DNA of 64,000 bases, taken from the NCBI RefSeq assembly GCF_900099965.1, contig NZ_FNDJ01000025.1:26853-90852 (forward strand), written 5' to 3'. Made by a program: the position numbers and the translations under genes. The stretch is from Nonomuraea jiangxiensis (lineage in GTDB: Bacteria > Actinomycetota > Actinomycetes > Streptosporangiales > Streptosporangiaceae). Shown in pieces: positions 1-8,023 of this stretch (positions are counted from its first letter, which is position 1; each line of letters opens with the position of its first letter). The notes beneath the pieces were generated by a model that was not told the origin of the DNA, did not search any database, and worked only from the letters and a program-made list of their open reading frames with translations.

Positions 1-887
1 CCGGTCAGCGGCTCGCCCAGTTGTTTGCCCGCCGCCAGATCCCACACCCGCACCGTACGGTCCTTACTCCCCGACACCGCAATCGTCTTACCGTTGAGCT
101 GTCCGATCGCTACCGAGAAGACATAGTCGGTGTGACCGGTGAGCTCGTTTCCCAACTGTTTGCCAACGGTCAAGTCCCATACTCGAACGGTGCCGTCGTC
201 GCCGCCCGAGACCGCGATAGTCCTGCTGTCGAGTTGCCCTAGCGCCACCGCATAGACGGCCCGGCGGTGGCCGACGAGCAGAGTGCCCGGCAGTCGTTCC
301 GCCGCCAGGTGCCACACCCCCACCCGGCCCAGCCGATCTCCAGAGATCGCGATCGTCGTCCCGTTCAACTGGCCGAGTGCGATCGACGAGCCCGCCCCGA
401 CGAAGGTGCCGACCTGCTTTCCCGTGGTCAGATCCCACACCTGTACGGGGTCGCCGCCGCCACCGCTGACGAGGATCTGCCTACCGTTCATCTGCCCGGC
501 CGCCAGGACGTCGATGAATCGCTCCTCGTCCCCGCCGAACGGCCTGCCGAGGCTTTTACCGGTGGCCACATCCCATACCTGTGCCTGGTTTGCGTGCGCG
601 ACAACGGCAACCGTTCGGCCATTCAGCTCTGCAAGTGCCACGGCCCCAGCCCACTTGCCGTCGCCGACGATCGGCTCGCCTATCGGCCGGAACGAAGGAG
701 CCGAATGCGGCGACCGTGCAACCACGAAGAAACCCACCGCTACGACCACGACCGCCGCCACCGCAATCAGTCCCCAGCGTCGCAGGCGTCCAGGCTTTTC
801 CGATGCCGATGCCGATGCCGATGCCGATGCGGGCGGATGCGGCGGCAGCGCCACGTCATTAGTCGATAAGGGGCGGTGATTGGCCAC
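1..887 (-). CDS. Membrane-anchored WD40 beta-propeller protein (C-terminus outside window)
   Basis: The reading frame starts at a GTG (887) placed 5 bases after a GGAGGT ribosome site and stays open to the left edge, giving about 295 residues. Residues 17-26 are five Ala-Ser pairs, followed by a basic stretch and one hydrophobic segment (about residues 38-57, ending VVVVAVGFFVVA), so the protein is probably anchored with the propeller outside the cell. The rest is WD40-like repeats: each blade carries LNGRT/KTIAV followed by VWDL or VWHL and then TGKQLGxPLTGH. Five blades are visible and more must lie to the left. WD40 domains are interaction platforms with no catalytic role, so the partner is unknown. 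Actinobacterial relatives often carry a kinase domain before the propeller; here there is none, only the short anchor. Family call is firm, function is not. Confidence 0.85.
   Translation of the reverse strand, partial: MANHRPLSTNDVALPPHPPASASASASASEKPGRLRRWGLIAVAAVVVVAVGFFVVARSPHSAPSFRPIGEPIVGDGKWAGAVALAELNGRTVAVVAHANQAQVWDVATGKSLGRPFGGDEERFIDVLAAGQMNGRQILVSGGGGDPVQVWDLTTGKQVGTFVGAGSSIALGQLNGTTIAISGDRLGRVGVWHLAAERLPGTLLVGHRRAVYAVALGQLDSRTIAVSGGDDGTVRVWDLTVGKQLGNELTGHTDYVFSVAIGQLNGKTIAVSGSKDRTVRVWDLAAGKQLGEPLT
801..830. repeat. Five-copy hexanucleotide tandem repeat (CGATGC)
   Basis: Five perfect tandem copies of a 6-base unit lie inside the WD40 gene and encode the Ala-Ser pairs before the membrane segment. 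Because the unit is two codons long, copy-number change would lengthen or shorten the linker without breaking the frame. Confidence 0.9.
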
Positions 888-1099
888 CAGACCTCCAGCG
901 AATACCCAGCTCCGGTGATGGGATGGGTAACACACCCTAGATCGCCAGAAACTCAGACGAAAGAGTCAGGGCGTGGCGATGTCGGTGCGCAGGCACCGCC
1001 ATGCCGCCGCTGTAACGGCAGCTGACACGCCGCTCGCCTCTGTACGTTTACCCGTATTCACCTCTGCACGTGAAGGAGTACGCCGACAACGGCGGGAGA

Positions 1100-1423
1100 A
1101 TGACCCCGATGACGAACACGACTACACGACCGTAGCCCGCACCGGCCGGGTGCCCGGCCGATCCGCACCGGAGGCCGCCACCCGATCAGGTGTGGCGGCT
1201 ACAGGACGAAGCCGAGAAGGCCACCGGTGTGGACGCCTGTCCGGCCGGGTGGCCACGACCTCGGCTGGGCGGCCTGCCGCTGCCGTGGATCACACCGGTG
1301 CTGGACGGCGTGGCGTACTGGACGCAGATCCACGGCGGGCGGCTGCTGGCCTGCCAGCGGCAGGGCTTGTGCCAGGTTTGCGGGCTGGTTCTGGGGCGTC
1401 GGATACTCGTCCTTCTCGGCGCT
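1100..1423 (+). pseudogene. Remnant of a phage/actinomycete hypothetical protein with a CxxC motif
   Basis: An ATG (1100) after GGCGGGAGA opens a frame that meets a TAG at 1133; the same frame then continues as WRLQDEAEKATGVDACPAGW, later GLPLPWITPVL and a CQRQGLCQVCG cysteine motif. This arrangement (GLPxPWI, then CQVCG, then a hydrophobic VLLG) recalls small proteins of actinophages and integrated elements; the family name is from memory and not certain. The frame runs into sequence that reads as an IS3-type transposase on the other strand at about 1406, so the 3' end is lost. With an internal stop and a missing end it is not functional. Confidence 0.45.
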
Positions 1424-1543
1424 GGTCAGGCCGTCTTGGCCGCGGCCGTCATCCAGATCGGCCTGAAGCACCCAGGTGCGGATCGACTGCGCGGAGGGCT
1501 GGAACTCCTTGGCCAGTTCCTCCGGCGTCCGTCCCGCTCGTGC
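1406..1543 (-). mobile_element. IS3-family transposase OrfA fragment
   Basis: Forty-six codons read ARAGRTPEELAKEFQPSAQS, then IRTWVLQADLDDGRGQDGLT and SAEKDE. This is the helix-turn-helix part of an IS3-type OrfA (TPEELAKEFxPSAxxIRxWV is diagnostic). The start and the leucine-zipper tail are missing. It is joined directly to a Tn3 transposase fragment at its 5' side and to a plus-strand phage-like remnant at its 3' side, so three elements are stacked here. Confidence 0.65.
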
Positions 1544-1757
1544 CCATCGTCAGCGAGCCGGCCACCCGCAGCATGTCGCCCCAGTGAGCGCAGATCCGAT
1601 CGAGGCGGACGAGGCGGGACATGTGCTCCAGCGGGCCGTAGGTGGCGGCCGTGTTGGTCCGCCACAACCGCATGTCGGCCAGATCGGCGATGCGCGGGGA
1701 GAACTGGTAGCCGCAGATCGCGAACAGCCCAAAGACCAGGTCGCTGTTTATATGGAC
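1542..1757 (-). mobile_element. Tn3-family transposase (TnpA) fragment
   Basis: Seventy-two codons match the conserved C-terminal catalytic region of Tn3 transposases: SDLVFGLFAICGYQFSPRIA, DLADMRLWR, YGPLEHMSRLVRLDRI and HWGDMLRVAGSLTMG. Full TnpA proteins are close to 1000 residues, so under 8% remains. The fragment breaks into the IS3-type OrfA at the GSLTMG motif. Confidence 0.75.
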
Positions 1758-1927
1758 ACGGTCAAGGCTTGTCGCCCGCTCAGGCCGACCGATCGCCATC
1801 ACTTCGGTACCCACCTGCCAGGCTGGGGCGCTCGCCGCGAAGGCTCACCACTCGGGTCGGCTCGACCTGACGCAAGGTAGCGCTGAGTGACATTGATTAT
1901 GGTCAGTGCTCGCAGAAATGAACCAGC

Positions 1928-2395
1928 GTGGGCCTGCGACTCTTATGTGATCATTGGCGGGTGCGACCTGTGGGTGAGACTTCCCGGCTATCTGCTCTGA
2001 AGCGGGTGTCACTCGTGGCGGCCATCGCCGCCACGCCTTTCCTCCTGCTGTACGCCGCCGCGATGGCCCCCCAGTGGATCACCGATCACCGCTTGGCGAG
2101 CCTCGAGAATCGAGCCCTCAAGCATCCGTTGCCACCGGGCACGACGTTCGGCGGGTCCGAACCTCAGGGGCCCGTGACCGGAGACTCCGGCGACTGCTGG
2201 GCCGGCTTCGCCTTCAGCCTCCGCACCGAACGCCCACCCGAGGAGATCAAGCGGTACTACGAGGCGGCCTCCTTCATGCGGACCGACGCGAATTTCTCCG
2301 AGCTGAGCGTCAGCGCCTTGCAGGAGTCCTCCGACCACGTATCGGTCGCCGTCGACACGATTTCCTCTGGCACCGGGGACCTCCGCTGCTGGTGA
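1928..2395 (+). CDS. Hypothetical membrane-anchored protein
   Basis: A 155-residue protein with one N-terminal hydrophobic segment (about residues 29-47, VSLVAAIAATPFLLLYAAAM), followed by a soluble domain containing PPGTTFGGSEP, a Cys (SGDCWAGFAFSL), PPEEIKRYYEAA and a second Cys at the very C-terminus (LRCW). The spacing of two Cys in an exported domain suggests a disulfide. I do not recognise the family. No strong ribosome site precedes the GTG at 1928; a GTG about 14 codons later would still leave the membrane segment intact. It stands alone between decayed DNA on both sides. Confidence 0.6.
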   Translation: MGLRLLCDHWRVRPVGETSRLSALKRVSLVAAIAATPFLLLYAAAMAPQWITDHRLASLENRALKHPLPPGTTFGGSEPQGPVTGDSGDCWAGFAFSLRTERPPEEIKRYYEAASFMRTDANFSELSVSALQESSDHVSVAVDTISSGTGDLRCW

Positions 2396-3009
2396 ACGCC
2401 CACTTACGGTCCCCGATCCCAGATGTAACTCTCAGTTACTCTTTTTCGGGTGGCATCTACCCGAGCGGTGGGCTCGCAACGCCTCCTTCGTCGGCGCTAC
2501 GTATCGAGCATGCTGTGGGCTCGCGATGGATGTGATCGGCTCGCTCAGTCCGTCGACGTGCATGATGACCTTCCTGAAGAGTTGCCGTCACTCGGAGCGG
2601 TGGTCTCGCCGAGGTCGGTGAGCAGGCCGGTGAGACGGCGGGCGACGGCGGTGTGCCGTTCAACCTCGCGGGTCCAGCCGCGTTCGCCGGCGTCCTGCAC
2701 GAGACGACAGCATGGCGGCCGGTCGTGAGCTCGGGAGCGTACTTGTAGATCGAGGGACAGCACCCAGGGGCATCCGAGCACACACACCCACAAAGACAAC
2801 ACCTACCGCCAGCACCGGCGGCGGGTGTTCAATGCCTCCTACACCAACCACTACCGGGCCGGGCTGATCCAGATCCTGGCGGGGGCGCCAATACCAGCCA
2901 CTTCGGAGGCTGAAGTCAGGTGCGCGTCGATCGTCTGACGCGGGACCGGGCCGCGCCCGACCCTCTATCCGACTGGGTTGGAGCGCGGTCCGTGGCGGTG
3001 CGCTGTGTA
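2396..3009. other. Decayed stretch without an intact gene
   Basis: No complete gene is visible. On the minus strand around 2560-2755 a short run (LVQDAGERGWTREVERHTAV followed by ARRLTGLLTDLGE) resembles the C-terminal tail of actinobacterial tyrosine integrases, but this is recall only. On the plus strand around 2800-2880 a run ending TNHYRAGLIQIL looks like coding debris I cannot place. Confidence 0.35.
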
Positions 3010-3474
3010 TCAGTCGGTTCCGATGCTGATCCGGTACGTGCTGCCGAAGTTGTAGGTGTTGAAGACGCCGCTGGTCGCGCCGACCTTCAAGTCGACGGAG
3101 TCGCCGTAGTCCCGTTGCCCGTGGAGGTAGATGGGGACCGGCGTCTCATCGCACCAGAACCTCACGTCCTGCCAGCCGCGGTGCGTGGCTCCATAGTCCA
3201 GGCGGACGGACTGGCGGGTCATGGCGCCGTGGTGGCAGTAGGCGTCCAGTTCCCCTTGGATGACGTATCCGTGAGGGCCGTAAGAGCTGACGGTTCCGTT
3301 GAACCGGACGTCGTACTTGGTGGTGCCCCAGCCATCCTGATCGATGTAGTGGACCTGGACCGGGACCGTGACGGCATTCGCCGGCGTCGCGGTGGACATG
3401 GTCAGCAGGACCGACGTGAGGAGTGCCCCGGCGAGTGCCGCGCGGCGGGAGCGGCGTGATGAGGTACGGGCCAT
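3010..3474 (-). CDS. Small secreted protein of unknown function
   Basis: The 154-residue product starts at an ATG with GGAAGGA seven bases upstream. Residues 1-34 are a Sec signal peptide: Arg-rich n-region, hydrophobic core, and a TPANA cleavage motif. The mature protein of about 120 residues is rich in Tyr, Gly and Asp, contains VHYIDQDGWGTTKYDVRFNG and two Cys (DAYCHHGAM and VRFWCDE) able to form a disulfide. It looks like a small extracellular beta-rich protein; I do not recognise a family. It stands alone, with an inverted repeat about 55 bases upstream. Confidence 0.8.
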   Translation of the reverse strand: MARTSSRRSRRAALAGALLTSVLLTMSTATPANAVTVPVQVHYIDQDGWGTTKYDVRFNGTVSSYGPHGYVIQGELDAYCHHGAMTRQSVRLDYGATHRGWQDVRFWCDETPVPIYLHGQRDYGDSVDLKVGATSGVFNTYNFGSTYRISIGTD

Positions 3475-3529
3475 GCGTACGTCCTTCCGGTTGGAGGGCG
3501 GCTGCTGAGCGCGCCACCAATGTCAACTC

Positions 3530-3551
3530 AGAGTAATGAATTAGCTACTCT
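3530..3551. promoter_or_regulatory. Inverted repeat upstream of the secreted-protein gene
   Basis: AGAGTA and TACTCT arms separated by 10 AT-rich bases lie 56-77 bases upstream of the start at 3474. The AT-rich block stands out from its GC-rich surroundings and probably marks the promoter or operator. Confidence 0.4.
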
Positions 3552-3887
3552 ATGTTATGTATCGTGTGAGCGAGGGCCCGCTGACCTGCGACAGAGAAGC
3601 GGATACTGCCGGTCGCGTCGCCACGCTGCCACCACGATCGTTATCTGGGGTTCTTGAGCGAAGTAGCTGGTCAGCCGCTTGGAGGTCTGTAACTACGTCA
3701 GGCAAGTAGGCTGCTCGCGTTCGGTGCGCCGATGGATCGTCGAGAGGTCCCTGTCCGGCTGGCTGGAGCGCGCGACGGGGAACCCGGGGGAGCGTTCTGG
3801 AGGCCAACCAGGTGCGCAGCAACGTCACGGGCTCGGGCGAGTGCGGCAGCCCCAGACAAGGGCCCCATGTTCTATGATCATGGGCTT
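3552..3887. other. Intergenic stretch, nothing recognised
   Basis: Open frames here have no recognisable motif and none has a convincing ribosome site. The last 20 bases form the leader of the GNAT gene. Confidence 0.4.
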
Positions 3888-4451
3888 ATGAGCCGATTGC
3901 CCACGCTATCTGCGGCGGAAGTTCCTTCGGAGCGGCTCCTGCTTCGCAGAGCGTTGCACGATGCCGACCGTGAAGGATTCATCGAGTTCTCGACCGATCC
4001 TGAGGTTCAGGAATACCTCGGTGGTCCCCGGCCTCGGAGTGAGGTCGAGCAGCGCTTCGATGCAGTCATCACCGCCGACGCAACATCCAGTCCTGGCAAT
4101 TACGTCATCGCGGACAACGCGACGAACCGCTTTATCGGGACCTTGAAGCTCGCCCGCCGGTCGACCGATAGCCCCGGACATGTCACCGAGGATGGCGAGG
4201 AACTGGAACTGGGCTATGTGCTGCGGCGCAGTGCATGGGGCGCGGGGTTCGCCTTCGAGGCCGCAACGGCCGCATTGCGCGCTGCGGCTGACGAACTCCC
4301 CGACCAGCCGGTCTTGCTCGTGACCCAGACCGCGAACACGCGATCTCTGAAACTCGCCGCCCGCCTTGGCTTCCACCCCATCAGCACGTTCGAGGAGTAC
4401 GGCGCCGAGCAGACCCTCTGCACCGCTCCCCTGTCCATGTACAAAATCTGA
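3888..4451 (+). CDS. GNAT-family N-acetyltransferase (RimJ/RimL-like)
   Basis: The 187-residue protein shows the RimJ/RimL-type layout: LSAAEVPSERLLLRR at the N-terminus, an ELGYVLRRSAWGAGFAFEA acetyl-CoA loop at about residues 105-125, and the C-terminal ANTRSLKLAARLGFHPI motif at about 149-165. Such enzymes acetylate amino groups of proteins or small molecules using acetyl-CoA; the acceptor cannot be read from sequence. An in-frame ATG at 3867 would add seven residues; I prefer 3888 because the homologous start falls there. It is convergent with the small gene at 4460. Confidence 0.85.
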   Translation: MSRLPTLSAAEVPSERLLLRRALHDADREGFIEFSTDPEVQEYLGGPRPRSEVEQRFDAVITADATSSPGNYVIADNATNRFIGTLKLARRSTDSPGHVTEDGEELELGYVLRRSAWGAGFAFEAATAALRAAADELPDQPVLLVTQTANTRSLKLAARLGFHPISTFEEYGAEQTLCTAPLSMYKI

Positions 4452-4459
4452 TCACAGCA

Positions 4460-4732
4460 TCAACACAGCGATCCTCCGGCTAGGAGTCCCAAGGTTTCGG
4501 GCGCTTCCCAGGCTGTCAGATGCCGGTCAAGGTCGGTTTCCTGCCAGGCGAACTGATTGATCAGGTCGGCGAGAGCTTGCCGGTCCTGATCGGGGAGGTC
4601 CTGTAGGAGGGCGATCACCGGTTCCAGCACCTCCATCGCGGCCTCGGGAGTGATCGCGTCGAGGTCGCTGTGATCAAGCTTGATGATGATCTCGGTGAGG
4701 GCTCTGGCGAGGGTGCGTTCGAGCGGCGTCAC
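4460..4732 (-). CDS. Small hypothetical protein (90 residues)
   Basis: A GTG start at 4732 has AAGGAG eight bases upstream. The acidic, helical product begins VTPLERTLARALTEIIIKLD and contains LEPVIALLQDLPDQDRQALA. It follows a frameshifted gene on the same strand by about 60 bases, so the two probably formed an operon. No domain is recognised; the all-helical, Asp/Leu-rich character suggests a small protein-binding partner. Confidence 0.65.
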   Translation of the reverse strand: MTPLERTLARALTEIIIKLDHSDLDAITPEAAMEVLEPVIALLQDLPDQDRQALADLINQFAWQETDLDRHLTAWEAPETLGLLAGGSLC

Positions 4733-4794
4733 GACGGAGCTCCTTGGTCGGTCAATGGCGTGCGACGCGTCGGGGGACGGCTGCCGGTCCGGGG

Positions 4795-5116
4795 TCAGCC
4801 CGCTGTCGGTTCGGTGAGCCGGGCTTCGAGGTCTTCGATCATCTGGGTGAGCAGGCTGGTGTTCTCGCGCCGGACCGCCTGCGGGCCGAGCTTGTCGATG
4901 CCGGCCACCTTGGTGATGCACTCGTCGGCGACCTGGGCCATGGTGGCAAACTCCGCGCGTGCGATCGAGCAGGGGTTGGCGGCCTCGAAGGTGGTCGCGC
5001 GTGCATGTCCTTGACCGACGTCATCGCCGCTCGGGCGGCGGACATGACGTCGCGGAAGCTGAACTCGTCGCCGTGTCGAGAGCGCATGTAGCGGGTGACC
5101 CAGACCCGGCATCGCC
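4795..5116 (-). pseudogene. Frameshifted hypothetical gene ending LEARLTEPTAG
   Basis: The upstream half reads VWVTRYMRSRHGDEFSFRDV then MSAARAAMTSVKDMHA; near 5005 the frame slips by one base and continues ATTFEAANPCSIARAEFATM, ending LLTQMIEDLEARLTEPTAG and a stop. The 5' end is cut where a plus-strand MarR fragment begins at about 5108. The same C-terminal motif recurs on the minus strand at 7768-7815. The family is unknown. Confidence 0.5.
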
Positions 5117-5466
5117 CAGACCGATCTGCTCTGCCTGCACGCACTCGACCGCGCGGGAGCCTCCACCGCCGGCGCGCTCAGCTCGCAACTCGGGCGCACC
5201 ACCGGCGCCGTCACGCACATGATCGACCGCCTGGAGAAGGCGGGATATGTCCGGCGTAAGCCTGACCCACAAGACCGGCGCCGGGTACTCGTCGAAGCCT
5301 CGGCTTCGGGACTCGAACGCATCGCTTCGCTTTACGGGTATCGATGCCCGCAGTCGCCGGATGATGGACACCCTTTCTCACAACCAACTGGTGACGATCC
5401 AGAGCTTCCTTCTGAGCAGCTACGAAGGCGCCATCGAAGAGTGCGAACACTTGATCCGGCAGCGGG
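5108..5466 (+). pseudogene. MarR-family regulator, 5'-truncated and frameshifted
   Basis: The frame opens mid-domain at GIAQTDLLCLHALDRAG and carries the MarR winged helix: LSSQLGRTTGAVTHMIDRLE, the recognition helix, then KAGYVRRKPDPQDRRRVLVE, the beta-wing. After GLERIASLYG at about 5340 the frame changes and continues DARSRRMMDTLSHNQLVTIQ. The first helix and start codon are missing; the break coincides with the minus-strand gene at 5116, so a rearrangement removed both 5' ends. Confidence 0.6.
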
Positions 5467-5518
5467 GTGATGACCCGCCTCGCCCTGTCCATCTATCGAA
5501 CGTATGTCGGCAAGATCC

Positions 5519-5737
5519 ATTTCCTTCAGGGCGGAGGCGTGGAAAGGCAAGCTGTCGAGCACCGGTGCCACGCTCTGGCTGACGCCGGAGGAGGCCGAAC
5601 ATCTCGGGCAGACCATCGCTCAATTGATCAGCCCGTACGCCGAGCGCTGGCAGAAACCGGATGCGCGCCCGACAGAAGCTCGTCCTGTCCGGCTATTCCA
5701 CAACACCTATCTCCTGCCGAACCCGGACCGGCCGTGA
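5519..5737 (+). pseudogene. C-terminal remnant of a winged-helix (ArsR-like) regulator
   Basis: Seventy codons read SFRAEAWKGKLSSTGATLWL, LTPEEAEHLGQTIAQLISPY and ARPVRLFHNTYLLPNPDRP. This matches the C-terminal effector part of actinobacterial helix-turn-helix regulators that sit before MFS exporter genes. The DNA-binding half is gone. The stop overlaps the GTG of the MFS remnant (GTGA), showing that the two were translationally coupled. Confidence 0.5.
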
Positions 5738-6590
5738 AGGGCGCACTGGCCAGCCCACCGTTTCGGAGGCTGCTGGGTGGCTGGACGATCGGCAACCTCG
5801 CCGACAGTGCGCTGTATCTCACGATGGGGGTGTGGGCCAAAGACCTGTCGGGCAGCAGCAGCGCGGCCGGCCTGGTCTTCCTCTCGCTGGCAGCGCCAGT
5901 GGTGATTTCCCGCTCATCGGTCTGCTCGCCGACAGAGTGAATCGCAGGCCCTTGCTGGTCTGGGCGAATCTTGCCGATGCCGTCGTCGCCATGACACTGC
6001 TAACCGTCCAGACGGCTGGGCAGTTATGGCTGCTGTACGGCGTGCCTTCGCGTACGGCACGCTGGGTCTGGTCAACTCCGCCGCCCAGACCGGCCTGGTC
6101 CGGGACATGCTGCCGGCCCGCCACCTCGACACGGCCAACGGCCTGTTGTCCACCATCGATCAGGGCCTACGGATTGTCTCCCCCCATCGCGGGCAGCGCC
6201 CTTTACGCCGTGTGGGGAGGCAGTGCGCTCGCCATCAGGGTGGCCGCCTGCCTGGCGCTCACGGCGCTCGTGCTCCTGACCGTCAAAGTACGCGAATCCG
6301 CGCCGGAACCCCGCCGTCCGGAGCGCGGTTGGCGGCAGGAGACGGCCGCCGGCCTGACCCACCTGGATGGACGCTGCGTTCTTCGGGGTGTTGATGGCCA
6401 TTCAGGGAGCCGGAAGCGTCCTGGGCGGTCTGACCGCCGCCCCGGTGCTGCGCCGCCTGGGGCCGGCGGTCATGGTCGCGACCGCGCTCGCGCTGCTCGG
6501 CGCCGCGGGCCTGGCAATGGCCGCCGACCTCGTCAGCGTCCCCCTGCTGCCTGTCGCGGTGCCCGCGCTGTTCGCGGCGGGCGTCGCGAT
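5734..6590 (+). pseudogene. MFS exporter with several frameshifts and an internal deletion
   Basis: Starting at GTG 5734 the sequence reads FRRLLGGWTIGNLADSALYL, then changes frame at about 5902 into PLIGLLADRVNRRPLLVWAN (the MFS loop 2-3 motif). It changes again at about 6042 into FAYGTLGLVNSAAQTGLV, and again at a C-run near 6183 into PIAGSALYAVWGG. After TAAGLTHL at about 6362 it jumps to DAAFFGVLMAIQGAGSVLGG, so part of the middle of the protein is missing, and the last helices are absent. Intact relatives are about 400 residues with 12 helices. The combination of frameshifts and deletion rules out function. Confidence 0.7.
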
Positions 6591-6865
6591 CCGGTCGCGG
6601 AATCGAGCGTTTCTGAGACGGCCCGCCGGCGCCCGCAGATTGTCAGTGCCCGCCCATAGCGTTGGCTCACCCCCGGACGCCAATGACGACGGACGCCAAC
6701 GGGCGGGCCGGATGTCCTTCACCGCGCTTCACCCCACGCACTGAGCCGTGCCGGCGCGATGGCGTCCTTGGGTTCCAGCCGCAGCGCCGGTAGGAGAGCG
6801 GCCGCGTGTATGAGTGACAGCGTGATCTTCGTCCCGGCGAGGACTCCCAAGCGTCTCCGCCGTAA

Positions 6866-7441
6866 TCACTCGTGAGCGAGCCATTCCTCGGCCAGGAGCG
6901 CGTATGAGAGACCGTCGAGCCATCCCTTGGTCCGGTGGAGTGAGTCTCTCACCGTGTGCTGTTCGCGGCGCATCCCGACCCGCTCCATCAGCCGCCACGA
7001 GGGTTCGTTGTCGTAGAAGCAGTCCGCGTGCAGGCGGCGCAGGCCAAGACTCTTGAAGGAGATGTCGATGAGGGCGCGTACCGCTTCGGTGGCGTAGCCC
7101 TTGCCGCCGTAGGAGGGATCGAGCGTCCACCCGAGCTCTCCTTGGACGCTTTTCGCCTGGTCAGCGACCTCTTCCTGGGCCCAACCGTCCTGGACCTTCA
7201 GTGTCAGGTCGCCGATCACCCGGCCGTCCAGTTCGACGATGAGCAGATCTACGAGCCGCTCCTCGCGGAGGAAACGCTCACGGTAGTCGTCGTAGTTCTC
7301 TGTGACGGCCGCGACCCATTCGTGAGTCTCCGGCAGCTGCCGGAAGGCCCAGGTCGCGTCCAGGTCGTCGGGGGCAGCCCGGCGCAACAGCAGCCGCTCG
7401 GTGGAGATCGGCCAGTCCAGCGTGTCAAGAGGGTGACGCAT
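6866..7441 (-). CDS. GNAT-family N-acetyltransferase (RimJ/RimL-like)
   Basis: This intact 191-residue protein has STERLLLRRAAPDDLDATWA at the N-terminus, ELGWTLDPSYGGKGYATEAV (acetyl-CoA loop with GGKGYA at about residues 112-117) and NEPSWRLMERVGM near 147-159, the hallmarks of RimJ/RimL-type acetyltransferases. It would acetylate an amino group using acetyl-CoA; the acceptor is unknown. The ATG is preceded by GATGAGGG. It is only distantly similar to the GNAT at 3888, so the two are not a recent duplication. Confidence 0.85.
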   Translation of the reverse strand: MRHPLDTLDWPISTERLLLRRAAPDDLDATWAFRQLPETHEWVAAVTENYDDYRERFLREERLVDLLIVELDGRVIGDLTLKVQDGWAQEEVADQAKSVQGELGWTLDPSYGGKGYATEAVRALIDISFKSLGLRRLHADCFYDNEPSWRLMERVGMRREQHTVRDSLHRTKGWLDGLSYALLAEEWLAHE

Positions 7442-7559
7442 GGGCCCTCATCCTGACAGCGGGCTGTGGTGGTACACAAACGGATTACTGCGGACGACGT
7501 CTCCGACAACGACGCGGCGATCGCCCTACAGGAACCGACAGGACGCCGAAGCGACCAGG

Positions 7560-7815
7560 GCTCCCGGAAACCCGCGTCCTGAAAATCAAGTGGGCCCGGA
7601 GGCCGGGGCGGGATCGCGCGCAAGGAGTTCGAAACGATGGCCAAAGCGTCCACGTGATCGCCTGGGTCAACTCCGAGCTGATGAAGAACCTCAGCGAAAT
7701 AGGCCAGCTTCGCATGCTGCGAGCCGCGTTCTCGGAGTGAGTTCTTCTCAGCCCGGGATCGATCTGATCAGCCTGCCGCCGGCTCGGTGAGCCGGGCTTC
7801 CAGATAGGCGATCCA
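7560..7815 (-). pseudogene. Remnants of two small genes in tandem (second copy of the LEARLTEP module)
   Basis: On the minus strand, WIAYLEARLTEPAAG and a stop (7768-7815) repeat the C-terminus of the broken gene at 4795. Directly downstream a second coding-like run reads AEKNSLRERGSQHAKLAYFA then EVLHQLGVDPGDHVDALAIV and SNSLRAIPPRP, without a clear start or end. The order, a LEARLTEP-ending gene followed by a small helical protein, matches 4460-5116, although the second genes differ. Function unknown. Confidence 0.35.
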
Positions 7816-7988
7816 GCTCGGTCAGCCAAGTGGCCGGCCTGTATCTGCGCGGGGCCGTCTTATGGATCCGAAGCCTCCGACCGACCTGAAGATCCGAACT
7901 TCGTACAGGCTCTAGCACCAACGCGTACGTCATTCCCTCGTAGCGGACGCGCCCCAGCTTCTGAGGCGGGCCGCCTTGCTTTGACGAC

Positions 7989-8016
7989 CTGAGCGATATC
8001 CGGCGACGTCGCTCAG
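7989..8016 (-). terminator. Hairpin just after the lectin-like gene
   Basis: Perfect 8-base arms (CTGAGCGA / TCGCTCAG) with a 12-base loop begin 8 bases after the stop codon of the gene at 8024. No T-run follows, which is common for actinobacterial terminators. Confidence 0.6.
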
Positions 8017-8023
8017 ATGGGCC

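Noticed and set aside
88-869. Several plus- and minus-strand frames of 60-200 codons over the WD40 gene
   Set aside because: Their products are Arg/Pro-rich without domain signatures; the minus-strand frame from 887 alone shows repeated VWDL/TGKQLG blades and a ribosome site.
2457-2802. Possible tyrosine integrase gene
   Set aside because: Only a short resemblance at the C-terminal tail; no catalytic Arg/His/Tyr motifs are visible, so it is noted only in the gap entry.
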